64,000 bases of DNA from JBGSTR01 sp963707135 (GTDB lineage: Bacteria; Pseudomonadota; Gammaproteobacteria; Chromatiales; Chromatiaceae): assembly GCA_963707135.1 (NCBI GenBank), contig CAVPOY010000006.1, forward strand, positions 31,450 to 95,449. The letters run 5' to 3'. A program made the translations under genes and the position numbers. The notes beneath the pieces were generated by a model. The model searched no databases. It was not told the origin of the DNA and was given only the letters and a program-made list of their open reading frames with translations. Positions 27,402-37,027 of this stretch are shown piece after piece (within the stretch, counting starts at the first letter, position 1; the number at the start of each line of letters is the position of its first letter).

Positions 27402-28667
27402 TCACTCGGCGTACCCAAAGCTGGAACCGCGTCCACCGCGAGCGGAATACCCTGGATCCCCCTTCGGGATTACCACGACACCACCGGGTGTCACCTGGTA
27501 CTGCGCGGCGTCCGCCTCCAGGTCGAAGCCAATCCTGGTCCCGGGTGGGATGTCGTTATGACGGTCGACGATGACCCGCCGAAGGCGGGCGCCCCGACCA
27601 ATCCGGCTGTAGTCCATGATGATGCAGTCCGTCACCTCCGCCGTCGGCTCCACAACGACCTCGCGGCAGATGATACTGTTCGACAGTCGGGCGTTCTCGA
27701 TCACGGCCGCCGAGCCCAAGAGGCTGTTGTCGACCTCACTGCGCATGATCCGGGTCACCGGACCCTGGTAATGGCTGGAATAGATCGGCCACTGGGGATT
27801 GAAGGCGTCAAATCGAGGACGGCTGCCCAGCAACTCCTGGTGGGCCTCGAAGTAGGCGTCCAGGCTGCCGACGTCCCTCCAATAGGCCGGCTCCTCGTAG
27901 GGCTTGGCCCCGGGAATCTGGTTGGTCGAGAAGTCGTATGCGTAGAGTCGGCGCTCGGCGAGCAGGCGCGGGATCACATGACCACCGAAGTCGGGCTCAT
28001 CAGGATGGCTCGCCTGATCCACCGAGTCCAGGAGCACCTGGGCGTCGAACAGGTAGTTTCCCATCGAGGCAAAGGCGCGCGTGGGGTCTGAGGGCATCGG
28101 TGCCGGTGCCTCCGGCTTCTCGTCGAACGACTGGATGCGTCCATCGGCATCCGCACCGATGACGCCATAGCGTGTGGCCGATTCGATCGGAACGGGAAGC
28201 GCGGCCAGGGTCACGTCGGCGTCCCGCTCCAGATGAAACCGCACCATCTGCCGGACATCCATCCGATAGATATGGTCGGCCCCGAACACCGCGACCAGAT
28301 CCGGCCGGTGTAACTGGATCAGACTCCGGCTCTGGTGGACCGCGTCCGCCGTCCCCGCAAACCAGGCGCGGCTTTGTTGCATCTGCGGGGGGACGACGCT
28401 GACGAACTGGTCGGGAAGCAGCGGCGATATGGTCCAGGCCTTGCGCACATGCTCGATCAGCGACTGCGCCTTGTACTGTACCAGCAGATAGATCGAACGG
28501 ATCTCGGAGTTGATCAGGTTACTGAGCACAAAATCGACGACACGGTAGCGGCCGCCGAAGGGCACGGCAGGCTTGCAGCGGTTGGACGTCAAAGGTCGCA
28601 GGCGCTTGCCCTCCCCGCCCGCCAGCACCAGGGCCAGGATCTTGTGGCGCCGCCGCGGCGTCTTCAT
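27402..28667 (-). CDS. glgC: Glucose-1-phosphate adenylyltransferase (ADP-glucose pyrophosphorylase)
   Basis: Makes ADP-glucose from ATP and glucose-1-phosphate, the first committed step of glycogen synthesis. About 421 residues. The nucleotide-binding motif LAGGEGKRLRPLTSNRCKPA is at about residues 15-34, with the following PFGGRYRVVDFVLSN. Further family signatures are FAGTADAVHQ, VAVFGADHIYRMD and a C-terminal left-handed beta-helix domain (SIICREVVVEPTAEV). ATG 28667 (MKTPRRRHK) has GAGGCGAG upstream; the longer frame is not coding-like. No other glycogen genes are in the window. Confidence 0.94.
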   Translation of the reverse strand: MKTPRRRHKILALVLAGGEGKRLRPLTSNRCKPAVPFGGRYRVVDFVLSNLINSEIRSIYLLVQYKAQSLIEHVRKAWTISPLLPDQFVSVVPPQMQQSRAWFAGTADAVHQSRSLIQLHRPDLVAVFGADHIYRMDVRQMVRFHLERDADVTLAALPVPIESATRYGVIGADADGRIQSFDEKPEAPAPMPSDPTRAFASMGNYLFDAQVLLDSVDQASHPDEPDFGGHVIPRLLAERRLYAYDFSTNQIPGAKPYEEPAYWRDVGSLDAYFEAHQELLGSRPRFDAFNPQWPIYSSHYQGPVTRIMRSEVDNSLLGSAAVIENARLSNSIICREVVVEPTAEVTDCIIMDYSRIGRGARLRRVIVDRHNDIPPGTRIGFDLEADAAQYQVTPGGVVVIPKGDPGYSARGGRGSSFGYAE

Positions 28668-28926
28668 CGTTCTCGCCTCGATCAGTTCGCGTGCCGGCGC
28701 CCTCTTCTCGACCCAGTGCCATCCACAGCGATAGCGCTTCGGCCCGGGTGCGGCGCTGGCATTCCAGACCAACAGGCTCAGCTTAGCCGAAGATCGAGGA
28801 AAGAATACGCCGATTGAAGCTCGAACGGAGGCCGGCCGACCCGGCCAGACGCATATAGACCCGCTTGGAGTGCGGCGCTGTTCAGCGATCGGCGAGCGTG
28901 TCGGTCGCCGATAGATGGGCGTGTAG

Positions 28927-30824
28927 CTATCGGGCCTTCTGGTCGCGGCGAAGGTCGCACGCGACCATGACCAGCTTCAGGGGCCGACCGCTGTCGGAAT
29001 CGCTGATTCTGTGCATGCTGCAATGTACCGGTATCGCTTCGTCGGTCTTACGATGACGAAGTCGGAATTCGCCAGCCCAGTGCCCGTCGCCGATCAGGGC
29101 CGGCAGAACCCGTTCGCGCCAGTAGGCCCGTTCCTCCTGCACCAGGAAATCCTCTACCGGGCTCGAATACGAGGTCTCCCCCGCACTGAGACCCACCAGC
29201 TCTTGACCGGCCCGGTTCAGATACACGACCGTCCCATCCGGCTCGGCGACGCCGGTGAAATCGCTGGAGTTCTCGACCACGTCCGCCAGCTCGCGGGCCC
29301 TCGCGTCGGCCTCGCGACGAGCGGTGATATCGCTGACGATCATGATGACGTATTCGGGAGACCCGTCGGGACGGCGGACCATCGAAGCGGTGAGGCTGAC
29401 CCAGACCAACCCGCCGTCCTTACGGATGCAACGCTTCTCGGTTGTGTAGTTAGAGACATCTCCAGCCAGCAGCCGCCGGGTGTTTTGCAGGTCCGCCTCC
29501 ATGTCGTCAGCGTGTGTGATGTCCTGGACCCGGAGCCCGATCAGTTCCTCGCGGTCATATCCCAGGATCGAGCATAGACGCCTGTTGACCCTCAGCCAGC
29601 CGCCGTCGAGGTCGAGGTGCGCGATCCCAGCACCGGCATTTTCGAAAGTCGCCCGGAATCGGGTCTCGCTCTCGGCCAGGGCGGCGCTCGTGCGGCGCGA
29701 TTCGGTGATGTCCTCGCCAGTGCTCAGGACTCCCGAAACGCGCCCCCCGGCATCACGCAGGACCGTGCTGCGCCAGGCGACAAGGCGCTCCTGCCCGCCG
29801 GCGCCGATGACCAGGTTCTCGTGATACTCCGATAGACCGGAAGGCCCGTCGACGATAGCGGCAAACACGCCGCGGAGCTCGTGGCGCTGCCGCACCGGGA
29901 TGAAGTTCGCGATCCAGTCCAGCCCGATCAGCTTATCGATGCCTAGCCCGAGAAGATCGCAGCCTCTTCGATTGATACTGCGTATACGCGCCTCGCCGTC
30001 CAGCACAACGATGATAGCGCCAGAGATGGCTAGCAGGTTTTCCACGTGATCCTCGGCCTCTCGCGCCCGGCGCTCGGTGCGAACGAGGTCCGTGATGTCC
30101 AGGACGCAGACGCAAAGCCCGGGAGCTGCACCGGCCGTGCCCGAAAGGGGCTCGACTGTTACGTCGTAGACGCGTTGCCGATCGCCGCTGCCGTACGCTA
30201 GCCGGCGGCGCTCTCCCTTTCTCGCGTCCTGGACCCGCCGCTTCATCGCCTCCAACTCGTGGTCGCTCTCCAGTGGCGACGCCATGGACCCGCGCTGCTC
30301 ACCCGCCTCCGCGGAGATCGCGAGCACCTCCGCGCGTTGGAGTCGGGCATCCGTGGTGTACACGTAGATCTGCAGGTTATCGTCGGTGAATCGAGGCGAC
30401 ATGGTTTCGTGCATCCAGGCAAACATTTCCTCTGCGCCGCTCGAAGCGGCGAACCTCGACTCGTTATCGCCACCCGTCCGAAGCGCCCGTTGCGGGTACG
30501 ATCGAACTCCCGAGGCAGGCTCGGCGGCGAGGTGTTCGATTAGCCTGAAGAAAATATGGGCCGCGCGTGCGGAACCCAACGCAAGACCTTCCGCAGTTCG
30601 TGACAACGGATCATCAGCACGGTCGATACCCCCTCCACGGGCGAGCCGGCAGGGTTGACCGTGCGAAAAGAGCCGACGACGTGCACCAGGCAGTGACGTA
30701 CGGCAGATTCTCCGACGAATTGGACGGCTAGAATAGCGACATCGCAATCCGGCGCCTCGGCGCGCGTATCCGTTCGCCGGCGAACCGCTGCGCCCGATCG
30801 AGCACCGGAAGCGAACAGTCGCAT
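28927..30824 (-). CDS. Multi-PAS signal protein without output domain (frameshifted near 30570)
   Basis: Cytoplasmic sensor-like protein of about 632 residues. After an N-terminal region of unknown fold (VRHCLVHVVGSFRTVNPAGS onwards), there are four PAS or PAC-like units: a TDARLQR...ERRRLAY unit, then ISGAIIVVLDGEARIRSINR, FENAGAGIAHLDLDGGWLRV and VVENSSDFTGVAEPDGTVVY, each with a PAC ending such as GEDITESRR or VSDITARREAD. The chain ends after the last PAS (DLRRDQKAR) with no histidine kinase, GGDEF or EAL domain. The first 85 residues from ATG 30824 lie in another frame from the rest; one missing base near 30570 would join HELRK to LALGSARAAHIFF. The length is 3n+2, as that predicts. Confidence 0.78.
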
Positions 30825-30839
30825 TAGTAGTTTTCCGGA

Positions 30840-30851
30840 TTACCTCGGTAA
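30840..30851. promoter_or_regulatory. Short palindrome between divergent genes
   Basis: TTACCTCGGTAA has 5-base inverted arms around TC and lies in AT-rich DNA between the PAS-protein gene and the YbaK-domain gene. It may be an operator for either; the arms are short enough to arise by chance. Confidence 0.25.
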
Positions 30852-31004
30852 CAAATATCAATTAAATTCAGTGGTACGAATCCGATCCGGAGGTTTCGGC
30901 GTGAATGCCGTATCGGATCACCTGATATCCACGGGACAGGAACCCACTCGCCGGCGGTCTCGCCGCCAGCCACGAATCAAAGCAGGGAGTCGAGGAGGAG
31001 ATCT

Positions 31005-31475
31005 ATGGCAGCCGTATCGCGTCTCGACGCCGACCGCAAAGCGAGAAATATCGGTCACCAGACGGTGCCGGGGGGCGGCCCGGCACGTCAAGTCGGGGAC
31101 GGCGCTCGTGAATGTCGCGGCGAGCTGGTCGCGAGAACCGTGCTCATTGCCGACGAGCACGGTTATGCCTTGGCGGTTATTCCACGCAACCGCCTGATCG
31201 ATCTGCCAGCGTTAAACAAGGAGTTCCGTCGCAACTTCCGGTTGGCCCGACCCGACGAGGCGGTCCAGTTGTTTCCGGGTCTGCCACCACGAGCGATGCC
31301 CCCGATCGGGTCTGACCCACGGGTAGAAACATTTCTCGATCAATCGCTTATCGGTCTCCGCGATGTCTATTTCGAGACTCGAACCCGGGGCCGCCTGATG
31401 CGGGTGGACGCCGAGTCCCTGTGCGGACTCTTTTATGGCGTCTGGTGCGGCCGCATCAGCCGGGCGGGGTCCTGA
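31005..31475 (+). CDS. YbaK/ProX-type aminoacyl-tRNA deacylase-like protein
   Basis: Single YbaK domain of 156 residues, a family that hydrolyses mischarged aminoacyl-tRNAs (for example Cys-tRNA-Pro) or a relative thereof. ATG 31005 follows GGAGGAGATCT, a strong ribosome-binding site. The core is clear from residue 43: VARTVLIADEHGYALAVIPR, LNKEFRRNFRLARPDEAVQL and the AMPPIGSDPRVETFLDQSL glycine loop, with DVYFETRTRGRLMRVD near the end. The first 40 residues are poorer matches. The gene has a possible operator 150 bases upstream and no operon partner. Confidence 0.7.
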   Translation: MAAVSRLDADRKARNIGHQTVPGGGPARQVGDGARECRGELVARTVLIADEHGYALAVIPRNRLIDLPALNKEFRRNFRLARPDEAVQLFPGLPPRAMPPIGSDPRVETFLDQSLIGLRDVYFETRTRGRLMRVDAESLCGLFYGVWCGRISRAGS

Positions 31476-31637
31476 TAGAAAGCCGGTCATTGGCCCTGTC
31501 CGGCCCAGACCGGCGCCTGTACCCGATCGAACATCCCTGACGACCGACCCTTGCGGGGCGTGCCAGTCTCCGTCAAGGAACGCCTTCGGGGTTGCGGAAG
31601 GCGCCAAGGGCGTGCTGCTATACTCCCGAATCCTCAC

Positions 31638-32030
31638 ATGCAGCGAGGCACGGACTTGCGAAACATTCTTACATATTGCCTTTATCCTACTGTCCTCGCG
31701 CTGTTTTCTTCTTTTTCACCCACCGCGTTGGCGATCAACCTGGGCTTCCTCGACCAGGCCCCGATCCGCTTTTTCACCCAGTCCGACACCGAGCTGATGA
31801 CCCGGACAGTCGACGACGTGCTGGACAGTGCGGCGGACGGCGAGACGCGGGACTGGCGCAACGAGGAGACCGGAAACTCCGGCGACGTGGCGGCAATACG
31901 AAGCTTCAATCACCAGGACATGAGCTGCCGCCAAGTACGGATCAGCAACCAGGCACGCGGGACAACGGGGAACGCCACCTACGATATCTGCAAGGTCGAC
32001 GGGACCTGGAAGGTGCTCAGAGTCCGTTGA
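31638..32030 (+). CDS. Small secreted surface protein (17-kDa surface antigen-like)
   Basis: About 130 residues with a signal-peptide-like N-terminus from ATG 31638 (MQRGTDLRNILTYCLYPTVL, then ALFSSFSPTALA). The mature part RFFTQSDTELMTRTVDDVLD, GETRDWRNEETGNSGDVAAI and CRQVRISNQ...YDICKVDGTWKV has the pattern of the RT0821/Lpp0805-type surface-protein domain, in which a DGTWK motif closes a beta sheet. Two cysteines could pair. It is monocistronic and converges on the COG4255-type gene. The longer open frame upstream lacks a good start. Confidence 0.68.
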   Translation: MQRGTDLRNILTYCLYPTVLALFSSFSPTALAINLGFLDQAPIRFFTQSDTELMTRTVDDVLDSAADGETRDWRNEETGNSGDVAAIRSFNHQDMSCRQVRISNQARGTTGNATYDICKVDGTWKVLRVR

Positions 32031-32057
32031 CGGCCAGACCGCGGGCACACGCTCGCT

Positions 32058-33092
32058 CTAGCTGCCAATCGAGTCGAGCCGCTTTTCCAGGTTTCCACCC
32101 CAGCGCCAGAACTTATAGGTATCAGTTCGCGTCAGCTCGAAGCTGCTGCCGCCGACCGTTAGGACGAGTTGTCTCATGCGGCGGGCCGCCAAGGCTCGAC
32201 ATAGGGCCACGACGAGTGCCTCCAGACCGGGGAGCGCGTCTAGCCAACTTCCAGAGTCGTCATCTTCCAGCGAGCACCAAAGACGGTCCCAGAAGATCAG
32301 CGTCGACTCCGGCAGGTCCAGCGCCATCAACGCGCTGGCGCTATCGAGGGGCAGCAGCCAGCTGTTGGCGGCACGCGCCAGACCCACGGACAGAACGTGG
32401 TCGCCAACCACCTGCGCAGGACCGCCGCCGACCGACGGCAGCGCCCCTCCGCCCCAGGGCCAGATCCCGCCGATGGTCGGGCGCCCCTCCCGCTCGCGAG
32501 CCAGGTTGACCGGGTGCCCGTGGAACAGCATCTGGGCCTCGTTGATCCAGGCGATCCATCGCCTCGCATCCGAACCGCTCGGCAAATAGGCGTTGATCGG
32601 GCGCCGGTTGACCGCGTGAATCGGACAGGTCATCAGCGACGGCGCACTCGCTACGCGCAGATACCAGCGCGCGGGGTGCGGCGCGGTCAACTCCAATCCG
32701 TCGTCGGCAAAATGGGTGTTGAAGACCTGAACCAGGGCATCCGCCTCGCCCCGGCGCAGATCGAGCGAAGGACCGGCGAACAGCAGGACCTGATCGCGGT
32801 CGGCACGCAGATACGCCGGCTCGGCGTGAAACCAGTATCCATCCGACGCGCGATCCGGGTCATCCGCCAGCAGACAGATGGGCGCGCTCGGGAGGTCCAT
32901 GCCGGCAGGCGCGCTGACACCGAAGGCGTGCAGCAACGCCGCAACGGGATCGGCATGCGCCGCCGGGCGGTCCACGGCACGAGCCAGGAATCGGTCGATG
33001 GCTGGAGTCGCCGGCAGCTCCTCGCGCCGAAGCCCGATAGGCCCGAACAGTCCGGGACAAATGAGCTGGACCCCGGGTGGCATGGGCAACAC
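32058..33092 (-). CDS. COG4255-type uncharacterised protein (phosphoglycerate mutase-like)
   Basis: Soluble protein of 344 residues of an uncharacterised proteobacterial family, sometimes annotated as cofactor-independent phosphoglycerate mutase-like. Visible family segments are LICPGLFGPIGLRREELPAT, LPSAPICLLADDPDRASDGY, WYLRVASAPSLMTCPIHAVN and IGGIWPWGGGALP. The role is not known. It lies directly after hom on the same strand, 13 bases from the hom stop, as in many relatives where it neighbours recJ or threonine biosynthesis genes. The GTG at 33092 gives the start; no strong ribosome-binding site is visible, which suggests coupling to hom. Confidence 0.75.
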   Translation of the reverse strand: MLPMPPGVQLICPGLFGPIGLRREELPATPAIDRFLARAVDRPAAHADPVAALLHAFGVSAPAGMDLPSAPICLLADDPDRASDGYWFHAEPAYLRADRDQVLLFAGPSLDLRRGEADALVQVFNTHFADDGLELTAPHPARWYLRVASAPSLMTCPIHAVNRRPINAYLPSGSDARRWIAWINEAQMLFHGHPVNLAREREGRPTIGGIWPWGGGALPSVGGGPAQVVGDHVLSVGLARAANSWLLPLDSASALMALDLPESTLIFWDRLWCSLEDDDSGSWLDALPGLEALVVALCRALAARRMRQLVLTVGGSSFELTRTDTYKFWRWGGNLEKRLDSIGS

Positions 33093-33105
33093 GGACCGTT
33101 TGGGC

Positions 33106-34422
33106 CTAGCCGGACAGCGTCTCCATGCGTATGCGGACCACCCGGCCGAGCACGGATTCCAGTGCCTCGATCCGCCCGATCGCCTGATTCATCTGCCCTT
33201 CGCGGACCCGATGCGTCAGCATGACCAGCGGCACGTGGGTCTCGCCCTCTCCCGGCTCCTTCTGCTGGATGGCCTCGATGCTGATGCCCTCCTCGCCCAG
33301 GATGCTCGCGATGCGCGCCATGACCCCGGGCTGGTCCAGCGCGGACAACCGCAGGTAATAGGCCGTCTCGATCTGATCCATGGTCAGCACCGGCAGATCC
33401 GAGAGCTCGTCGGGTTGGAAGGCCAGGTGAGGGACCCGATTGTTGGGGTCCGTCGTGAGCGCCCGCACCACGTCGACCAGGTCGGCGACGACCGCCGACG
33501 CGGTAGGCAGCGACCCGGCCCCGGCGCCGTAATAGAGCGTCGGTCCCACCGCATCGCCCTTGACCAGCACCGCGTTCATCACGCCGTCGACGTTGGCGAT
33601 CAGCCTGCGCCGGGGAATCAGCGTGGGATGTACGCGGAGCTCGATCCCACCCGCGGACCGGCGGGCGATGCCCAGGTGCTTGATTCGGTAGCCGAGCTCG
33701 CCCGCATAGGCGACATCCTGGGCCTCGATGGTCGAGATGCCCTCGGTGAAGCACTTCTCGAACTGGAGCGGGATGCCGAACGCGAGCGAGCCCAGGATGG
33801 TCAGTTTGTGGGCGGCGTCTATGCCTTCCACGTCGAACGTGGGGTCCACCTCCGCGTATCCCAGGGCCTGGGCCTCAGCCAGCACCTCGGCGAAATCGCG
33901 ACCCTTGTCGCGCATCTCGGTCAGGATGAAGTTGCCGGTTCCATTGATGATTCCCGCGACCCACTCGATATGGTTCGCGGCCAACCCCTCACGGACCGCC
34001 TTGATGATCGGGATACCGCCCGCCACCGCCGCCTCGAATCCGACCATCACCCCCCGCTCCCGCGCGGCCGCGAAGATCTCGTTGCCGTGACGGGCGATCA
34101 GCGCCTTGTTGGCCGTCACCACATGCTTGCCGCTATCGATCGCCCGGAGCACCAGTTCCAGCGCCGGGGAATAGCCGCCGATCAGCTCGACGACGATCTG
34201 GACCTCCGGGTCGTCCACGACGGCGAAGGCGTCCTCGCCGATGCGGCCGATGCGCTCGATGCCTACGATCGCATCCGCCTGATAGGCGCGTGCCGCGGCG
34301 TGGGCGATCTCGATTCCGCGCCCCGCCCGGCGAGCGATCTCACGCGCGTTCCGGGTAAGAACGGTCACGGTCCCGCCGCCGACCGTTCCCATGCCCAGCA
34401 GACCGATCTTTACCGGTTCCAT
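33106..34422 (-). CDS. hom: Homoserine dehydrogenase
   Basis: Reduces aspartate semialdehyde to homoserine on the way to threonine and methionine. 438 residues, normal length for the monofunctional enzyme. ATG 34422 (MEPVKIGLLGMGTVGGGTV) opens with the dinucleotide-binding GxGxxG and has GAGGAGAG upstream. The catalytic domain shows GKHVVTANKAL, INGTGNFILTEM and DVEGIDAAHKLTILGSLAFG (catalytic Lys/Asp). The C-terminal ACT domain (YYLRLSALDQPGVMARIASI) probably mediates threonine feedback. It follows alaC by 50 bases and precedes the COG4255-type gene. The frame upstream of 34422 stays open into alaC only because alaC is frameshifted. Confidence 0.95.
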   Translation of the reverse strand: MEPVKIGLLGMGTVGGGTVTVLTRNAREIARRAGRGIEIAHAAARAYQADAIVGIERIGRIGEDAFAVVDDPEVQIVVELIGGYSPALELVLRAIDSGKHVVTANKALIARHGNEIFAAARERGVMVGFEAAVAGGIPIIKAVREGLAANHIEWVAGIINGTGNFILTEMRDKGRDFAEVLAEAQALGYAEVDPTFDVEGIDAAHKLTILGSLAFGIPLQFEKCFTEGISTIEAQDVAYAGELGYRIKHLGIARRSAGGIELRVHPTLIPRRRLIANVDGVMNAVLVKGDAVGPTLYYGAGAGSLPTASAVVADLVDVVRALTTDPNNRVPHLAFQPDELSDLPVLTMDQIETAYYLRLSALDQPGVMARIASILGEEGISIEAIQQKEPGEGETHVPLVMLTHRVREGQMNQAIGRIEALESVLGRVVRIRMETLSG

Positions 34423-34472
34423 CAATCTCTCCTCAGTTCTTGCCCGCACACGACGGACCCGACCGCGACGCG

Positions 34473-35700
34473 TCACGCGCCCGACCGGGACTCGCGCCGG
34501 AACAGCTCTTTGATGCCCCGAGTCGCCTGACGGGTGCGGTGCTCGTTCTCGATAAGGCCGAAGCGCACATGGCTGTCCCCGTACTCGCCGAAGCCGATGC
34601 CCGGGGAGACGGCCACCTTGGCCTCGGAAAGCAGCCGCTTGGAAAACTCGAGCGAGACGCTCTCGGCCCCCTGGGCTCGAATGCGCTCCTGGAAGAAATC
34701 GGGGATGGGCGCCCAGACGAACATGGTCGCCTTCGGGGGCTCCACCGTACCAGCCGGCCTCCTGCAGGCCCTTGCAGAGCACGTCGCGACGGCTCTGGTA
34801 CATGTCGCTAATCTCGCGCACGCAGTCCTGAGGGCCCTCGAGGGCGGCAATGGCCGCTACCTGAATCGGCGTGAAGGTCCCGTAGTCCAGGTAGGACTTT
34901 ATCCGCGCGAGCGCGGCGACCAGGGTCCGGTTTCCGGTCATGAAGCCGATGCGCCAGCCCGGCATGTTGTAGCTCTTGGACATGGAGAAGAACTCGACGG
35001 CGATCTCCTTGGCGCCCGGTATCTGCAGGATCGACGGGGCCCGGTAGCCGTCGAAGACGATGTCCGCATAGGCGATGTCGTGCACCACCCAGATCCCGTG
35101 CTCGCCGGCGATATCGATCACCTTCTGGAAAAACTCGAGATCGACGCACTGGGTGGTCGGGTTTCCGGGGAAGTTGAGCACCAGCATCTTTGGCTTGGGC
35201 CAGGAGTCCTGGATCGCCCGTCGCAGCTCCTCGAAAAAGTCGACGTCGGGCGTCAGGCGCACATGGCGCACGTCGGCGCCGGCGATGATGAACCCGTAGG
35301 GGTGGATCGGATACGCCGGGTTCGGCACCAGCACCGTGTCGCCGGCCCCCATGGTCGCGAGCGCGAGGTGTGCGAGACCCTCCTTGGAGCCGATGGTGAC
35401 GATCGCTTCCGTCTCGGGGTCCAAATGCACGTCGTAGCGGTCCCGATACCAATTACAGATCGCCCGGCGCAGCCGGGGAATGCCGCGGGAGACCGAGTAT
35501 CTGTGGGTATCCTTGCGCCGCGCCGCCTCCACGAGCTTGTCGACGATGTGCTGGGGAGTCGGCTGATCCGGGTTCCCCATGCCGAAATCGATGATATCCT
35601 CCCCCCGCGCACGCGCTTCCGCCTTCAACTCGTTGACAATGTTGAAGACATAGGGCGGAAGCCGCTTGATGCGGCGGAAATCGACGTCAGGGGAGACCAC
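34473..35700 (-). CDS. alaC: AlaC-type glutamate-pyruvate aminotransferase (frameshifted at about 34745)
   Basis: PLP-dependent class I/II aminotransferase making alanine from pyruvate. GTG 35700 with AGAGGT upstream begins MVSPDVDFRRIKRLPPYVFN. Family motifs are DFGMGNPDQPTPQHIVDKL, NFPGNPTTQ, YADIVFDGYRAPSIL and the PLP-lysine motif FSMSKSYNMPGWRIGFMTGN. After GLQEAGW the frame is lost: a surplus base at 34745/34746 leads out, while VEPPKATMFVWAPIPDFF to GFGEYGDSHVRFGLIENEH continues in the next frame to a stop at 34473. The repaired protein has 408 residues (length 3n+1), like E. coli AlaC. It lies in an operon with hom. Confidence 0.9.
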
Positions 35701-35916
35701 GGATACCTCTCGGCGGTGCGGTTTGGCAAAAAGAGGAGAGTTTACAGACGCACCGCCGGGATTCAAACAGGCAGTCTCTGGCGTCACTGGACCGGTTCAG
35801 GGTGCGGGTCCGGCCCACACCGTATCAGTATGCAAACCGAGCAGCCGTAGGGCCGCGAGACCGGTACGCCTACGGGCCGGCCGGCGCATCTGAGCAACGG
35901 ATGGCATCATGATCAT

Positions 35917-36259
35917 TACGTAGCCTTGCGCGACCGGGTTGTAATGGGCGTACTCGACGTGCCGCGCCAGGTCGGCCCCGCCGCGCATCGGGTGCTCCCA
36001 GAAGCGCCGCTGCCAGATTCCCCGCTCGCCCTTGTGCGTTCGGCTTTCTCCGACTTCATCGGTCCTGAGGAGTGCGCGGGAGAGATCGGCCTTGATCAAG
36101 GCCCAACGCGTCGATATCGAACGGGTGGGCCCCGCATACGGTCCGCACGGTCTCGCGCAGGGCGTCGACGCGATCAACCAGGAGCCGGCTCGACCGGTCG
36201 GCAAGATTGACCGTGACGAAGTGGGTGGCGCCCTGCGCACGGGCGCGGCGGCAGCGCAT
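35917..36259 (-). pseudogene. REP-associated tyrosine transposase (RAYT) remnant lacking its HUH motif
   Basis: The N-terminal part (GATHFVTVNLADRSSRLLVD, VDALRETVRTVCGAHPFDID) is a Y1/HUH-type RAYT transposase. At FDIDA the family should continue with the VVLPDHLHCL metal-binding segment, but about 23 residues are missing and the reading frame shifts to TRWALIKADLSRALLRTDE. The rest, GERGIWQRRFWEH and RHVEYAHYNPVAQGYV, is the catalytic tyrosine region. The C-terminus stops soon after, shorter than normal. Because the histidines are deleted it cannot be active. RAYTs are single-copy domesticated elements tied to REP palindromes. Confidence 0.75.
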
Positions 36260-36367
36260 TCTTGGTGGCTTCCGAGATCGGTTCGTTCGCGAAGGTTTGG
36301 GTCAGCTGAGCGAACCCTAACGATCTGAACCGCCAGGGGATTGTTTGGGTTCGTTCCTCACGCCAAC

Positions 36368-36700
36368 TTACGGTGGCGGTTTCGGGGCGATGTCGAGGTC
36401 GGCCCAGAATCCGAGGTGGTCGGACGGCGGGCCGGGCTTGCCTCCACTCTGGCCGGCCATTCCCACAGCAACCGGTACCAGTAGCGCGGAGGTCAGGATG
36501 CGGTCGAGCCGCCGGCTCCCCTCGGCGGCGAAGGCGTGCTCCCGGGCCAGTGGGTTGGCCTCGAGGTCGTAGGTGTGTCCAGCCTCGCCGGGGCGCAACC
36601 GGGTCCAGGCATCGCTCCAACCCGCGAGCCCGGCCAGCAGCACTGCGGCCGCCAACCAGCACCCGCCGATGGAGATCTTCAGGAATCCGGAATCGCGCAT
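36368..36700 (-). CDS. Hypothetical membrane-associated protein
   Basis: Possible 110-residue protein with a hydrophobic segment at about residues 12-26 (GGCWLAAAVLLAGLAGW) and a weaker one at 65-83 (RILTSALLVPVAVGM). No family is recognised and no good ribosome-binding site precedes the ATG at 36700. In high-GC DNA such an open frame can be accidental, so it is a tentative call. Confidence 0.35.
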   Translation of the reverse strand: MRDSGFLKISIGGCWLAAAVLLAGLAGWSDAWTRLRPGEAGHTYDLEANPLAREHAFAAEGSRRLDRILTSALLVPVAVGMAGQSGGKPGPPSDHLGFWADLDIAPKPPP

Positions 36701-37027
36701 GGTCGCTTGGTGGCCGAGGGGGATGAGCCCCAGAGCATAGGGCGGGGTGGCCGCAACCGACCACTACAGTTCCCTACCGAACCGAGGTCGACAGGGCATA
36801 ACGTGCCTCGGTCAGGTTTCTCGAAAGCTCGTAGGGTTTCGGTGTCTCGAATCGACCCGCGCTAGACCCGAGCCGCCACGTTGGGGCCGCGGGGCGCTAT
36901 GCCGCGACGCGAAAAGCGTCACGAATTAGCGAGACGGCGTGGCGGCTCTACAATCTTTCCTCCAAGACGCAGCGCAATAAAGACGACCACCTGTATAGTC
37001 ATCGAGCGCCAATAGGGGGTTGCTCCT
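36701..37027. other. Intergenic region before the toxin-antitoxin pair
   Basis: About 327 bases. A small hairpin GACGC-GAAAA-GCGTC lies near 36906. A TATAGT sequence (36994-36999) could be the -10 element of the phd/PIN operon. I see no gene. Confidence 0.4.

Noticed and set aside
33106..35787. A single 893-residue aminotransferase-homoserine dehydrogenase fusion
   Set aside because: The join results from a frameshift in alaC; hom has its own start and ribosome-binding site.
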